Assembly (NCBI RefSeq): GCF_043876835.1 | Contig: NZ_JBAWJZ010000010.1 | Location: forward strand, 1 to 64,000 | Reading direction: 5' to 3' | DNA length: 64,000 nucleotides | Origin: Yeosuana sp043876835 | Lineage (GTDB): Bacteria > Bacteroidota > Bacteroidia > Flavobacteriales > Flavobacteriaceae | Shown here: positions 6,866 to 16,748 of the stretch, one piece after another | Layout of the letters: every line of letters begins with the position of its first letter | Position numbering within the stretch: the stretch's first letter is position 1 | Program-made: the position numbers and the translations under genes | The notes under the pieces: model-generated | The model's database searches: none | What the model saw: only the letters and a program-made list of their open reading frames with translations | Told to the model about the DNA's origin: nothing

Positions 6866-8428
6866 TTATAAAATGTATTGATTTGCTATGTTTATAAAGT
6901 TTTTGATTTGTTGTTGTTTCCATGCTTCATCTTTATCCAGTTCATTGGCCAATAAACCGGCTACAACTGGAATGATTTCTATGGTTGCTTTAGCATCTAT
7001 GAACAAGGCTCGCACCCGTCTTGCTAAAATATCTTCAACGGTTCTTGCCATTTCATTTCTAATGGCCCAGATAACTTCTGCTTTGGTATATGGTAACCGT
7101 GGATGTAATTTTTCTTCTAACTCAGGTGATTCTTTTGTTAGTTTTTTAATAGCATCTTGGTCGCTTCCATAAACATATAAATGGTTGGTTTTATCAACCA
7201 TTTCTTTAGCTCCGTGAATTTTCAAATTTTTTGTCTTACATGCTATGTTAGGCAATCCAGCTGTGAGGATAGCCCTGTTAACAGTGTCTTGGGCCATTCT
7301 TCTATAAGTTGTCCATTTACCGCCCGTGATAGTGATTAATTTAGATGGAGACACAATGATTTTATGACTTCTTGATATTTCCTTTGTTTTTTCTGACTCG
7401 TCTTTTGAAACGGCCAAAGGCCTTAATCCTGCAAAGACACTTAGCACATCTTTATTGCTTATGTTTTTGTTTAAATAGTTGTTTGCGTTTGAAATGATAA
7501 AACCGACTTCTTCTTCTAAAGGCTTAGGTTCTAAACTGTGACTTTCAATTAGTGTATCGGTGGTACCTATAAGCACTTTATCATGCCAAGGCACTAAAAA
7601 CAGTACCCTGCCGTCATTGGTTTTGGGGATCATGATGGCATCATTACCAGGTAGAAAAGATTTGTTCACAACTAGATGAACCCCTTGGCTAGGGCGAACA
7701 ATATTCTTTGCTTTTGGATTATCCATTTTTAAAATTTCATCAGTAAAAACACCAGTAGCATTAATGACAATTTTGGCTTTTATAGTATAAAAAATATTGG
7801 TTTCTATATCTTGTGCAGTAACCCCATTAACAATGCCATGGTTGTTTTTCAACAGTTTCTGCACTTTAAAATAATTTAAAAGCGTTGCACCGTTTTCAAT
7901 ACAGGTTTGGGCAATATTTATTGCTAATCTGGAATCGTCAAATTGACCATCCTGATAGATTACACCTCCTTTAAGATTTTCATTTTTTATTGTCTTTAAT
8001 CTGGAAAGAGTTTCTTCTTTTGAAATATATTCGGATTTTCCAAAGCTTAGTTTCCCTGCCAAAAAATCATAAATTTTTAGCCCAAACGTGTATAGGAAAG
8101 TATCCCATCTTTTATAGGTTGGGATTATGAATGATTGATTGCTCACTAAATGCGGCGCATTTTTTAACAGCAGGCCTCTTTCATATAAGGCCTCCTTAAC
8201 CAAATCTATATTGCCTTGGGCCAAATATCTTACGCCCCCGTGAACCAATTTGGTGCTCCTGCTAGAGGTTCCTTTTGCAAAGTCTGCCTGCTCTAATAAA
8301 AGCGTTTTAAAACCACGTGTGGTACTGTCTGATGCAACCCCTAATCCCGTTGCACCTCCACCAATAACAACAACATCCCAGATGGAGTTATCTTTTAATT
8401 GCTTGGTTAATGTTTCTCTTTTGTACAA
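6866..8428 (-). CDS. glpD: FAD-dependent glycerol-3-phosphate dehydrogenase GlpD
   Basis: A 520-residue protein that oxidises glycerol 3-phosphate to dihydroxyacetone phosphate at the inner membrane, passing electrons to quinone. The dinucleotide motif VVIGGGATGLGVASD is near residue 20, followed by EQADFAKGTSSRSTKLVHGG, typical of the DAO-type G3P dehydrogenases, and GGKWTTYRRMAQD near 368. The C-terminal domain (about 400-520) fits DAO_C. It heads the glycerol genes and takes the product of GlpK, and also any G3P released by the upstream GDPD-GH16 protein. Confidence 0.95.
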   Translation of the reverse strand: MYKRETLTKQLKDNSIWDVVVIGGGATGLGVASDSTTRGFKTLLLEQADFAKGTSSRSTKLVHGGVRYLAQGNIDLVKEALYERGLLLKNAPHLVSNQSFIIPTYKRWDTFLYTFGLKIYDFLAGKLSFGKSEYISKEETLSRLKTIKNENLKGGVIYQDGQFDDSRLAINIAQTCIENGATLLNYFKVQKLLKNNHGIVNGVTAQDIETNIFYTIKAKIVINATGVFTDEILKMDNPKAKNIVRPSQGVHLVVNKSFLPGNDAIMIPKTNDGRVLFLVPWHDKVLIGTTDTLIESHSLEPKPLEEEVGFIISNANNYLNKNISNKDVLSVFAGLRPLAVSKDESEKTKEISRSHKIIVSPSKLITITGGKWTTYRRMAQDTVNRAILTAGLPNIACKTKNLKIHGAKEMVDKTNHLYVYGSDQDAIKKLTKESPELEEKLHPRLPYTKAEVIWAIRNEMARTVEDILARRVRALFIDAKATIEIIPVVAGLLANELDKDEAWKQQQIKNFINIANQYIL

Positions 8429-8480
8429 AATTGTTTAAATACTTTTAAATTATATATCAAATGGAACTCTTAAAATAAAT

Positions 8481-9479
8481 TTATTTTGATAGGATAATCA
8501 TTGTTAATCCTGCTACATATAACAACAACATAATATTTAATAGAGTTTTTGTTCCTTTGGGTGCTGTAGCAAACTCTTTCCAGATATAAATGCCCCAAAT
8601 GGCAGCAACCACGGTTGCACCTTGCCCTAATCCGTAAGAAATAGCCGGACCTGCTTTTCCGGAAGCCAAGATACTTAAAGACATTCCTATACTCCAGATA
8701 ATACCTCCTAAAACACCTATTGAATGATCTTTTTTGTTTCCGTTGAAATAATCACTAAAAGAAACTGCAAAACCTACAAAAGGACGCTTCATTTGAATGG
8801 TATTAAAAACAAAACTGCTCATTACCACACCAAGAGCAAAAACCACCAATGCGGTGTATGGAGTGAGTTTGCCTGGTTCAGGAATATTGAAATCAGTCAC
8901 CATTGAACTTGCAACATATTTGTAGAACAATCCCATTAAACAACCACTTATAACAGATATTATCAATCCTTTTTTGGATACTTTTTCAACTAAATTGGCT
9001 TGCATTTTTTGGTAGGCTCTGGCATTTAGTATAATGGCCAAGGTTATTAATGCAACACCTACAAATATTAATGTTGGATCTCCCTGAGGATTTGAAATAT
9101 AATTTACAATAACCCCTAATACCAAAGCAATTCCAATAGCGACAGGAAAAGCAACCGACATTCCCGCTATTGCTATAGCGGCTACCAACAATATGTTTGC
9201 AGCATTAAATATAGCCCCTCCAATAAAAGCAGATGCCAAACTTTCAGAATTGGCCTGTGAAAAATCTTCAAGAAATGACCTGCCTTCAATACCATTACTT
9301 CCCAACGTAAAAGCGAGTAGTAAAGTAGCTATAAGAATCCCAAACCCATAATCCCAATAAAATAGTTCAAACCTCCAAGTTTTAGTGGTCAATTTTGTTG
9401 TATTAGCCCAAGAACCCCAGCAAATCATGGTAACAACACAAAGGAAAATGGCCAATCCGTAATTTTCTACAATGAACAT
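8481..9479 (-). CDS. GRP/RhaT-type sugar transporter, probably for ribose
   Basis: A 332-residue integral membrane protein with about ten hydrophobic spans. The start CWGSWANTTKLT and the repeat of ten helices fit the DMT superfamily, glucose/ribose porter (GRP) and RhaT relatives. The neighbour 16 bp upstream is a ribokinase, which argues for ribose or another pentose as cargo, taken up by proton symport. Rhamnose or a different sugar cannot be excluded from sequence alone. It lies 52 bp before glpD in the same direction. Confidence 0.8.
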   Translation of the reverse strand: MFIVENYGLAIFLCVVTMICWGSWANTTKLTTKTWRFELFYWDYGFGILIATLLLAFTLGSNGIEGRSFLEDFSQANSESLASAFIGGAIFNAANILLVAAIAIAGMSVAFPVAIGIALVLGVIVNYISNPQGDPTLIFVGVALITLAIILNARAYQKMQANLVEKVSKKGLIISVISGCLMGLFYKYVASSMVTDFNIPEPGKLTPYTALVVFALGVVMSSFVFNTIQMKRPFVGFAVSFSDYFNGNKKDHSIGVLGGIIWSIGMSLSILASGKAGPAISYGLGQGATVVAAIWGIYIWKEFATAPKGTKTLLNIMLLLYVAGLTMIILSK

Positions 9480-9495
9480 GAGTTAAGTTTTTAAG

Positions 9496-10410
9496 TTAGT
9501 TTTGTTTAATTGAAATTTCATTTCTGTAAGGAACTGATACTTGTGCCCCCAATCTTGTTACTGAAACGGAGGCTGCTTCAACAGCAAATCTTATTGCTAT
9601 TTCCCAATCCATTTTTTCTGTAATGGCAACTGTTAAAGCACCGCTAAAGGTGTCACCAGCAGCCGTAGTGTCCAATGCTTGGACTATGGGTGCATTTATT
9701 TTTAGCTTTAAGGTATTGTTTTGAAAATAGGCGCCTTGTTTACCCAAAGTAATAATCACATTTTGAACGCCTTTGCTTAAAAAAACTTCTGCAGCTTGTG
9801 AAGCTGTTTTATCATTTAAAACGGTGATACCAGTTAATAATGTAGCTTCTGTTTCGTTTGGTGTCACTAAGAATAAACCGTTCAATAATTCATCATCAAG
9901 TTTTTGTGCAGGTGCAGGGTTAATAATTACTTTTTGGTGATTTGCTTTTGCTTTTTTTGCAATGAATGTGATGGTTTCCATAGGAATTTCCAATTGCATT
10001 AGAATGATTTCAGCACTTGAAATATCCTTTACTTTTTCAATATCTGAAGGCAACAGATAAGCATTGGCACCGGGAGCAACGACAATACAATTTTCGCCCT
10101 CTTCATTTAATAAAATCAAGGCTGTACCAGATGGCGCTTTTTCATCAGTAAAAACAAAATCAGTATTGATCATGTCTTTTTGTAGGCCTTCAACGGTTTG
10201 TTTGCCAAAAATATCGTTACCTACTTTTGAAACAAACGTTACATTGCCTCCCAATCTAGCCGCCGCAACTGCTTGATTGGCACCTTTACCGCCCGCATTC
10301 ATAAAGAAAGTTCCGCCTAAAACAGTTTCTCCTGGTAGTGGAAGTGTTTTTGTTTTTACTACCATATCGGTATTTGAACTGCCTATGACGATTATTTTGT
10401 TTGTTTTCAC
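9496..10410 (-). CDS. rbsK: Ribokinase (PfkB family)
   Basis: A 304-residue PfkB kinase. PfkB signature 1 appears as GGKGANQAVAAARLGG near 41, and signature 2 as DTTAAGDTFSGAL near 248, with the catalytic Asp. The start IIVIGSSNTDMVVKTKTLPLPGE is typical of ribokinases, which make ribose 5-phosphate. It pairs with the sugar transporter directly downstream. Inside a polysaccharide locus this suggests that the substrate releases ribose or a similar furanose, though related PfkB enzymes take other sugars. Confidence 0.88.
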   Translation of the reverse strand: MKTNKIIVIGSSNTDMVVKTKTLPLPGETVLGGTFFMNAGGKGANQAVAAARLGGNVTFVSKVGNDIFGKQTVEGLQKDMINTDFVFTDEKAPSGTALILLNEEGENCIVVAPGANAYLLPSDIEKVKDISSAEIILMQLEIPMETITFIAKKAKANHQKVIINPAPAQKLDDELLNGLFLVTPNETEATLLTGITVLNDKTASQAAEVFLSKGVQNVIITLGKQGAYFQNNTLKLKINAPIVQALDTTAAGDTFSGALTVAITEKMDWEIAIRFAVEAASVSVTRLGAQVSVPYRNEISIKQN

Positions 10411-10438
10411 TTTTAATGGATTTGTTCAGCTTAATTTT

Positions 10439-12391
10439 TTAGATTTTATACTTTTCTTCTTTGGTAACGGTTTTCCATTGGTCAGTTCTAAAAGGAACAG
10501 CAGGAAATCCTTCCTTGTTAAACAAATTGCTTTCTGTTGCGTCACCAATCCAGCTATAATGAACGGCAATTGGTGTATCTACTTCGTTGCTTGAAAGTAT
10601 TATTTTATTGTCTTTGATGTAAGCTGTTGCATAATGAAAAATCTGGTCTTCTCCAGCTATTTCAAACCCTTTAATATACCCGTATTTGTCTGGTGTATAT
10701 AAACCACTTCCAATATCATCAAATGAAACTATAATTTGATTACCTTTTATTTCCATTGATTTATACATAGGGCCACTACAAACCATGGGCTTATCATATA
10801 CATTATTAAAAGCAAGAGCTGCCAATCGTTTTCCTACATCTTGCTTGTTGGTAGGATGAATATCTCTAGGATTAGTAACCAAATCTGTTGTAACAACCAT
10901 TCCTGTATTTGGTAAGCTCAAAGCTATTGTTTGTGCTTCCCTAAGTTCTGCCCAACCACAACCATCGTTACTGTTTCCTCCGGCAAAAAAGGATGCTAAT
11001 TGCATAAAATAAAAGGGAAAATCACCTTGATTCCATTTTTGGCGCCAGTTGTTTATCATTAGTGAAAATGCTGTTCGATATTGAAAAGATCTTCTTGCAT
11101 TGGATTCTCCTTGATACCATAATACGCCTTTGAAAGCAAATGGAATGAGCGGATTTATCATGGCGTTGTAGCATAGTGAAGGAAATGAATTTTCGTTGTT
11201 TGTTTTTTTTATGGATTCTACCTGAAATTTCCAAATCCCGTTTAATGGAATGACAGTATTATCAATAATTAATCTGAGATTAGCAGGGTCTCCATAAATA
11301 CCACCGCCACCGCCAGTATCTGTTACTCTTATGGCAATTGTATTGACCCCTTCATTCAATACACCTGCCGGGATTGTATATTTCCTAAAAGCGTCCCACT
11401 GGTTAGTACTTCCTATTTTTATGCCGTTTACGTAGGTATCGTCATAGTCATCAATTGTTGAGAGTTCTAAAACTGCTTGTTTTTTACTATCACCAGTAGG
11501 TATAACAAAAGACTTTCGCAGCCAAACTATACCGTCTAATTCACCTAAACTTTGCTGTTCCCATAATCCTGGTTGGTTCAATTCTGGCCAATTGGAATCA
11601 TGATATGCCACTTCTTTGAAATTATTTGCATTTGCTGCATTTATTTTTTCACCTTGTATTTTTTCTATTCTCTTTTCAAACGTTTTTACTTTGAGTTTTG
11701 AAAGTGAGTCTAAACTTATTTTAGGCATACCGGCAATTATTTCTGTAAATTCATCACTACTTTCATAACCATCTCTACTAATCCAAGTTTCAATATTTGT
11801 TCCTCCCCATGATGTGTTTATGAGCCCGATTGGAATTTTTAATTCGTTGTATATGTTTTTCGCGAAAAAATATCCGGCAGCCGTAAAATCTCCAACAGTA
11901 GTAGAATCGCAGACCTGCCAACCATTAGCTGAATTTACATCTCTTTGAGGCAATGAATTTATTTCTTTGTCAATTTTAATATGCCGAATCATTGGATTAT
12001 TTGCAGAAGCTATTTCTTTTTTAGCGTCGTTAGACTGTACAACTGACCATTCCATATTTGACTGTCCTGCACATATCCAAACCTCTCCAACAAGTACATT
12101 TTTTATTTGAATGGTATTTTTCCCTTTAATGATTAATTCAAAAGGGCCTCCTGCAGTTTCGTTATCTAAATGGATCATCCATTTACCATTTTTGTCTGCC
12201 GAGGTTTTTTTGATTTGCTTGTCAAAATGAACTTCAATTTTTTCATTTGGTTTGGCTTTTCCCCAAACAGGGATTGGTGTATTTCTCTGCAACACCATAT
12301 TGTCAGAGAAAATTTTAGATATGGAAACCTGCGCATTAATTATAATGCTGTTAATTAGTATGGTTATAAGAAACAAATACTGTCTTTTCAT
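10439..12391 (-). CDS. Sialate-type O-acetylesterase, exported
   Basis: About 650 residues from the chosen ATG (MKRQYLFLITILINSIIINA), which gives a signal peptide; the ATG at 12427 would overlap the GH5 gene. The SGNH motif GQSNMEWSV with the nucleophile is near 110, WYQGESNA near 430, and a C-terminal DIHPTNKQDVGKRLA holds the Asp/His pair. A sugar-binding jelly-roll is inserted at about 255-385. Such enzymes remove O-acetyl groups from glycans, not only sialic acid. It follows GH5 directly. A frameshifted C-terminal copy lies at 43142 in the second locus. Confidence 0.88.
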   Translation of the reverse strand: MKRQYLFLITILINSIIINAQVSISKIFSDNMVLQRNTPIPVWGKAKPNEKIEVHFDKQIKKTSADKNGKWMIHLDNETAGGPFELIIKGKNTIQIKNVLVGEVWICAGQSNMEWSVVQSNDAKKEIASANNPMIRHIKIDKEINSLPQRDVNSANGWQVCDSTTVGDFTAAGYFFAKNIYNELKIPIGLINTSWGGTNIETWISRDGYESSDEFTEIIAGMPKISLDSLSKLKVKTFEKRIEKIQGEKINAANANNFKEVAYHDSNWPELNQPGLWEQQSLGELDGIVWLRKSFVIPTGDSKKQAVLELSTIDDYDDTYVNGIKIGSTNQWDAFRKYTIPAGVLNEGVNTIAIRVTDTGGGGGIYGDPANLRLIIDNTVIPLNGIWKFQVESIKKTNNENSFPSLCYNAMINPLIPFAFKGVLWYQGESNARRSFQYRTAFSLMINNWRQKWNQGDFPFYFMQLASFFAGGNSNDGCGWAELREAQTIALSLPNTGMVVTTDLVTNPRDIHPTNKQDVGKRLAALAFNNVYDKPMVCSGPMYKSMEIKGNQIIVSFDDIGSGLYTPDKYGYIKGFEIAGEDQIFHYATAYIKDNKIILSSNEVDTPIAVHYSWIGDATESNLFNKEGFPAVPFRTDQWKTVTKEEKYKI

Positions 12392-12413
12392 TTTTAATAA
12401 CTTTAATATGCTT

Positions 12414-14054
12414 TTATTTAATTTCAATCCAATCCAACTTAATAGTGTTGGATTTTACCAAAATTTTAATCTTGTTTTCTCCTTTATTCAAATAAAAATT
12501 TCCTAGGGTTGTTTCTGTCAAATTTTTGTTGTTAACTATAGAAATTATTTTTTTGTCATTAATTTCTATGCTTAGTTTGGTGGGCTTTGCTCCACTGGAT
12601 GCTTTTAACGAAAATCGAAATGTTTTGTCTTCCAGACTCGTAAACTTATAAACTACCCATTCTGATTTTTGAAGTTCAATAGATTGGTCTGACCAAAATT
12701 GCGTTTCATCCGTACTGTCCAACTTTATTTGAACAGGTTCATCCTTTCTGTAAAATTCAGATTTTTTTAGTGTTTCTAAAACAAAATAAGAACGGTTGTA
12801 ACCATCAAAACCATAATTTTCGGCTTCTATTTTACCAGGGATTCTTGTGTTTATAGCGTTACAGACATCTTCAAAATACTCGCAGTTTGATAGTTTAATG
12901 TTTTCTAAGAAGTCATTAAATGCTTTTTCGGCAACAATACTATCTGGTTTTTCTCCTCCTCTTGTATATTCAGAAATTAAATCCCAATTAGCTGGTTTTT
13001 TAATGGAGTAGGGTGTATTTTTAGTATTCAATTTTTTCCAAGGCCAAAATGAAAAACCAATGTTATTTTTTTCAAAATATTGTGTGGTTGCCCAATAAAT
13101 GGCATTTCCTTTTTCACCGGTTTCTCCAACCCAAATAGGTGTGTTAAGCTCATTGCGTTTTTTTAGAAAGCCATCAATACTATTCAAATTATCTGGTCTT
13201 GACCAGCAATAATAATGAAACTGATAAAAAACATTAGAATCAAAAGGTGTGTCAAAAAGAGACCAATCATTTGCCCAATTAAAACCTTCTAAAGTAATCA
13301 TATGTTTTTGATCTACTTTTCTAATTTCAGATGTAATGTGTTTATACAAAGGCACAAGTAAATGTTTGTATTTTTCTGCGGATCCGGTATTGATTGGTAA
13401 TGGCTCGTTTAATAAATCGTAAGCAGCAACGGTTGGTTCATCTTTATATCTTTGAGCAATTTTTACCCAAAGATTAACAAGTTGATTTTCAAATTTTTTA
13501 TTAATGAATAGTTCTGGTTGATCGTTTGCACTATCATCAATATTGGCACCCGTTTGTCCACCAGGAGCTCCGTGCATATCAATAATAACATAAACTTTGT
13601 ATTTTTTGCACCACGAAATTAAGGAGTCAATCAACTGAAACCCTTCTTCAAGATAGACAGGGTTTTCATCTTCAGTCAAAAATAATCTAGAATTTAGAGC
13701 TGGTCTAACAGAATTAAAACCCAATTCTGCAATTCGTTTAATATCAGCCTCTGTGATATAGTGCTGTCTATAAGTTTTCCAAAAGTGAGCAGATTTTTCT
13801 TTTCCAATTAAATCTTCTACTACTTTTTCAATTTTTCTGGGACGATCGCCGAGACCACCAAACTTCCACATGTAACCTTCAGGTAAAAGCCAGTTTCCAA
13901 GTCCAACACCTTTTAAATATATTTTCTCGCCAGTTTCGTTGACTATATCTTGTCCAGATGTATGCAAAAAAGTTAAATTGTTTTCTTGCTTTGTTTGAGC
14001 CTGAGAAAAATAGGCAATAATTAAAAATAAAAATAAAGTTCTAAATTTTTTCAT
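12414..14054 (-). CDS. GH5 glucanase with C-terminal CBM6-like domain
   Basis: A 546-residue exported enzyme (signal MKKFRTLFLFLIIAYFSQAQ). The GH5 domain (about 25-390) begins with YLKGVGLGNWLLPEGY, as in exo-beta-1,3-glucanase-like GH5 members. The acid/base Glu is in YDLLNEPLP near 213 and the nucleophile Glu in WVGETGEKG near 310. A CBM6-like beta-sandwich with IPGKIEAENYGFDG starts near 405. It probably cuts beta-glucan in the periplasm or at the surface. The GH5 of the second locus (43476-45881) has a related catalytic domain. Subfamily and linkage are not decided. Confidence 0.85.
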   Translation of the reverse strand: MKKFRTLFLFLIIAYFSQAQTKQENNLTFLHTSGQDIVNETGEKIYLKGVGLGNWLLPEGYMWKFGGLGDRPRKIEKVVEDLIGKEKSAHFWKTYRQHYITEADIKRIAELGFNSVRPALNSRLFLTEDENPVYLEEGFQLIDSLISWCKKYKVYVIIDMHGAPGGQTGANIDDSANDQPELFINKKFENQLVNLWVKIAQRYKDEPTVAAYDLLNEPLPINTGSAEKYKHLLVPLYKHITSEIRKVDQKHMITLEGFNWANDWSLFDTPFDSNVFYQFHYYCWSRPDNLNSIDGFLKKRNELNTPIWVGETGEKGNAIYWATTQYFEKNNIGFSFWPWKKLNTKNTPYSIKKPANWDLISEYTRGGEKPDSIVAEKAFNDFLENIKLSNCEYFEDVCNAINTRIPGKIEAENYGFDGYNRSYFVLETLKKSEFYRKDEPVQIKLDSTDETQFWSDQSIELQKSEWVVYKFTSLEDKTFRFSLKASSGAKPTKLSIEINDKKIISIVNNKNLTETTLGNFYLNKGENKIKILVKSNTIKLDWIEIK

Positions 14055-14058
14055 CTGT

Positions 14059-16719
14059 TTATTTTTTTTCGTTTACTGGTAACCAAACCTTTATAACTCC
14101 GCTGGCTTGACTAGCATCGGCATAAGGAACCAGTAACAATTGTTGATCAGAATTGTTGCCTTTTTCATCTATCATGTTTACAGTATAGGTTTGCTTTCCA
14201 ATCCATTGGGTTGGTAAAACATCAAAAACAGTTTTAACCACAAGGTTTTCAGTTGGCAATAATGGATTAGTGTTTATGTCTACTCCTGTGTTCAAAGATG
14301 AGTCAAATGCCAAGACTTGCGGGCCTCTTTGAAATGCAATTTGATTGGGATAACTTTTCCCTCCATTTAATATTTGAATTGGCATATCAAAAGAGACGTT
14401 TATTTTATCTCCCGAAGTCCATACTCTATCAATTTTTAAGTATTGATTGGCAATACCCCTATATTCTTTTTTACCAATAGTAACCTTAAAAGAAGTACAC
14501 CAATCAGGAACCCTTAAGGATAGTGCAAAAGCGGCTTTTTGAGATGGATTAACTGTTATAGTGGCATCACCGCTTTCGGGGAAATAGCCTTCAACCTGTA
14601 GTGATAAATTAATTTTTTTACCTTTTGAAGTTGCTATGGTTTCGTTATAATTAGCTGGGTCAAACATCATAATGGTTGGAACGTTTTGAACATTTCCAAA
14701 AGCAAAATATGGTATCATTGCAATGCCTCTAGGAACGCTTGATGTACAGCAACTAATGTAGCATATAAAGGGTTTTTTGTCCATGAGTGGTGTGTAATAA
14801 CTCACACAACCGGTTTCTGGGTTTTCAGCAGCCAATAAATGGTTGTAAATGGTTTTTTCAATTTGATTGGCATACTTTAAGTCACCAGTAATGTTTAAAA
14901 GACCATGATTTAATTGAAGCCAAGTAACTGTTACACAACCTTCTCCCATATGGTCTTTATCTGCTGCTGGTAATAATTTGTCGTCTTGAAAATGTTCCCA
15001 AGAACTGGTGGTTCCGGTAATGTATAATCTGTTGTCAACAATGTCCTGCCAAGCAATTAAAACAGGGTTTAGCAATTTTTCATCTCCGGTAACTCGGTAT
15101 AAATTTACCATTCCAACAAAATTTGAAAGCATTTCATAGGCTTTGCCATTGGCTACTTTGTTTACCTTTCCTGAAGATAGTAATGTGCTGATGATTTTAG
15201 GGCCGTTTTCTTGTTCCCAAGCATCAATGATATAATAGCAAAAATCCAGATACTTTTTGTCGCCCGTATATTTGTACAATTCAACCATTGGGTCTAAAAT
15301 GCTGGTCGCTGCCATTCCAATATGTGTTCCTGCCAAAATAATGTCTCGTTGCCCAGGATTATTTCCAAACGTTGTGCACATCAAATCACCTATTTTTTTA
15401 CAAGCTTCTAAAGCAGGTTGGTAACCCGTTGTAGTATAATAAGCAAGCAAACCGTATAAATTGTATTTATGGGACCATACATCCCAACTTGTCCAATAGG
15501 CATCAGGGGTATAGGTTCCCAAATAACCATCTTCCAGTTGTGAGTTTACCAATTCAAACATTATTCTGTCTATCTGCTGTTTGAGTTTGGTATCATGCGT
15601 ATTTTTCCAAACATTGCAGGCAGTTTCTAAATATTTGCCAACATGTTCGCCAGCCCATGGATGAATACCGGGTCTTTTTAAATAAGAACCTATGATGCCT
15701 TCTTCATCCACATTTAAAAGGCGTTCCACTAAATTTTGAGCTTGTCGTTTTCCTAAATAGCCATTGAATTGCTGATTTTGAAAAGGAATTGAAGTGAAAA
15801 CATCCTTTATTTTATTTTCAACTATTATGCTTGGTTCATTGGCAACAGGAATTTTAATATTTCTATCTGCTAAATACATCTGTCCATCTTCTATGGAAGC
15901 AGTGCTATTATTTTCTTGAATTTGATATCCTACTTTAAAAATATTATTTTTTTCAGGCTGATAATTTGACGATAAAACAACAGCTTTATATCCTTGAATT
16001 GGTTTAACTTCTACAGGCAATGTTTCGGAAAACAAAATGGTCTTATTTTTATCCGCTACCCAATATTTTATATTTCCATCAAAGGCTCTATTGCTACTGT
16101 TTGTGAATGTAATATGAGTTGTAAAGCCATTATTGTCAGTTTCTAAAATTTTATACGTTGTTGAAATATAATCAGACCATTGTACAGGAGCATAATTATA
16201 GGGCCCTTCATACAAACCAATTCCTGCATTGTCCAGACTAAATACTCTAACGGCTATAACATTTTCTCTATCCCATAATATTTCTTTCTCAGGTATGATA
16301 TAGGAGCGTTTGACATCCCATTTAGTTTCATAGTGTGGAGGTAAAGACCCTGTTTGGCCAATTAGTTCTCCATTAAAGAAAGTTTGGTCAGCATCATCAA
16401 TCTTTCCTAGGTTTAGTTTTATTCCATTGCCCTTTTCAGCTAGACTTTTCATACTTGAAGGGATAACAATTTTAATACGATACCAAGCAAAAACATTTTC
16501 TTTTTGTGTTGTTGAGGCCCAACTTGTCGCCAATAATTTAGTATCCCAATCTGTATCATCAAACTCTAAACTAGCCCAATTTGAATCATCGCCTTGTTTG
16601 AATTTGCTTTCAATGGGTAATTGCTGTAGTAGTTGTGCGTGAATTTCGTTAGTAATAATCACAACAAAAAAAACAACTAAAATACTGGTTGATACCTTGT
16701 GTTTAAAAAGTGATTTCAT
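14059..16719 (-). CDS. GH127-like beta-L-arabinofuranosidase family enzyme with sugar-binding N-terminus
   Basis: About 886 residues from ATG 16719 (MKSLFKHKVSTSILVVFFVV); the longer frame to 16800 would overlap the GH16 gene. Residues 35-190 look like a GH2-type sugar-binding jelly-roll. The (alpha/alpha)6 domain has PGIHPWAGEHVGKYLE and LEDGYLGTY. The zinc-type site of GH127 is kept: GEGCVT (Glu-x-Cys) and ISCCTSS (Cys-Cys). HypBA1-type enzymes use one of these Cys residues as nucleophile. This suggests removal of a furanoside branch, but GH127 relatives have varied substrates. Confidence 0.75.
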   Translation of the reverse strand: MKSLFKHKVSTSILVVFFVVIITNEIHAQLLQQLPIESKFKQGDDSNWASLEFDDTDWDTKLLATSWASTTQKENVFAWYRIKIVIPSSMKSLAEKGNGIKLNLGKIDDADQTFFNGELIGQTGSLPPHYETKWDVKRSYIIPEKEILWDRENVIAVRVFSLDNAGIGLYEGPYNYAPVQWSDYISTTYKILETDNNGFTTHITFTNSSNRAFDGNIKYWVADKNKTILFSETLPVEVKPIQGYKAVVLSSNYQPEKNNIFKVGYQIQENNSTASIEDGQMYLADRNIKIPVANEPSIIVENKIKDVFTSIPFQNQQFNGYLGKRQAQNLVERLLNVDEEGIIGSYLKRPGIHPWAGEHVGKYLETACNVWKNTHDTKLKQQIDRIMFELVNSQLEDGYLGTYTPDAYWTSWDVWSHKYNLYGLLAYYTTTGYQPALEACKKIGDLMCTTFGNNPGQRDIILAGTHIGMAATSILDPMVELYKYTGDKKYLDFCYYIIDAWEQENGPKIISTLLSSGKVNKVANGKAYEMLSNFVGMVNLYRVTGDEKLLNPVLIAWQDIVDNRLYITGTTSSWEHFQDDKLLPAADKDHMGEGCVTVTWLQLNHGLLNITGDLKYANQIEKTIYNHLLAAENPETGCVSYYTPLMDKKPFICYISCCTSSVPRGIAMIPYFAFGNVQNVPTIMMFDPANYNETIATSKGKKINLSLQVEGYFPESGDATITVNPSQKAAFALSLRVPDWCTSFKVTIGKKEYRGIANQYLKIDRVWTSGDKINVSFDMPIQILNGGKSYPNQIAFQRGPQVLAFDSSLNTGVDINTNPLLPTENLVVKTVFDVLPTQWIGKQTYTVNMIDEKGNNSDQQLLLVPYADASQASGVIKVWLPVNEKK

Positions 16720-16748
16720 GACGTGATGTTTATTTTTTTCTTTATGCT

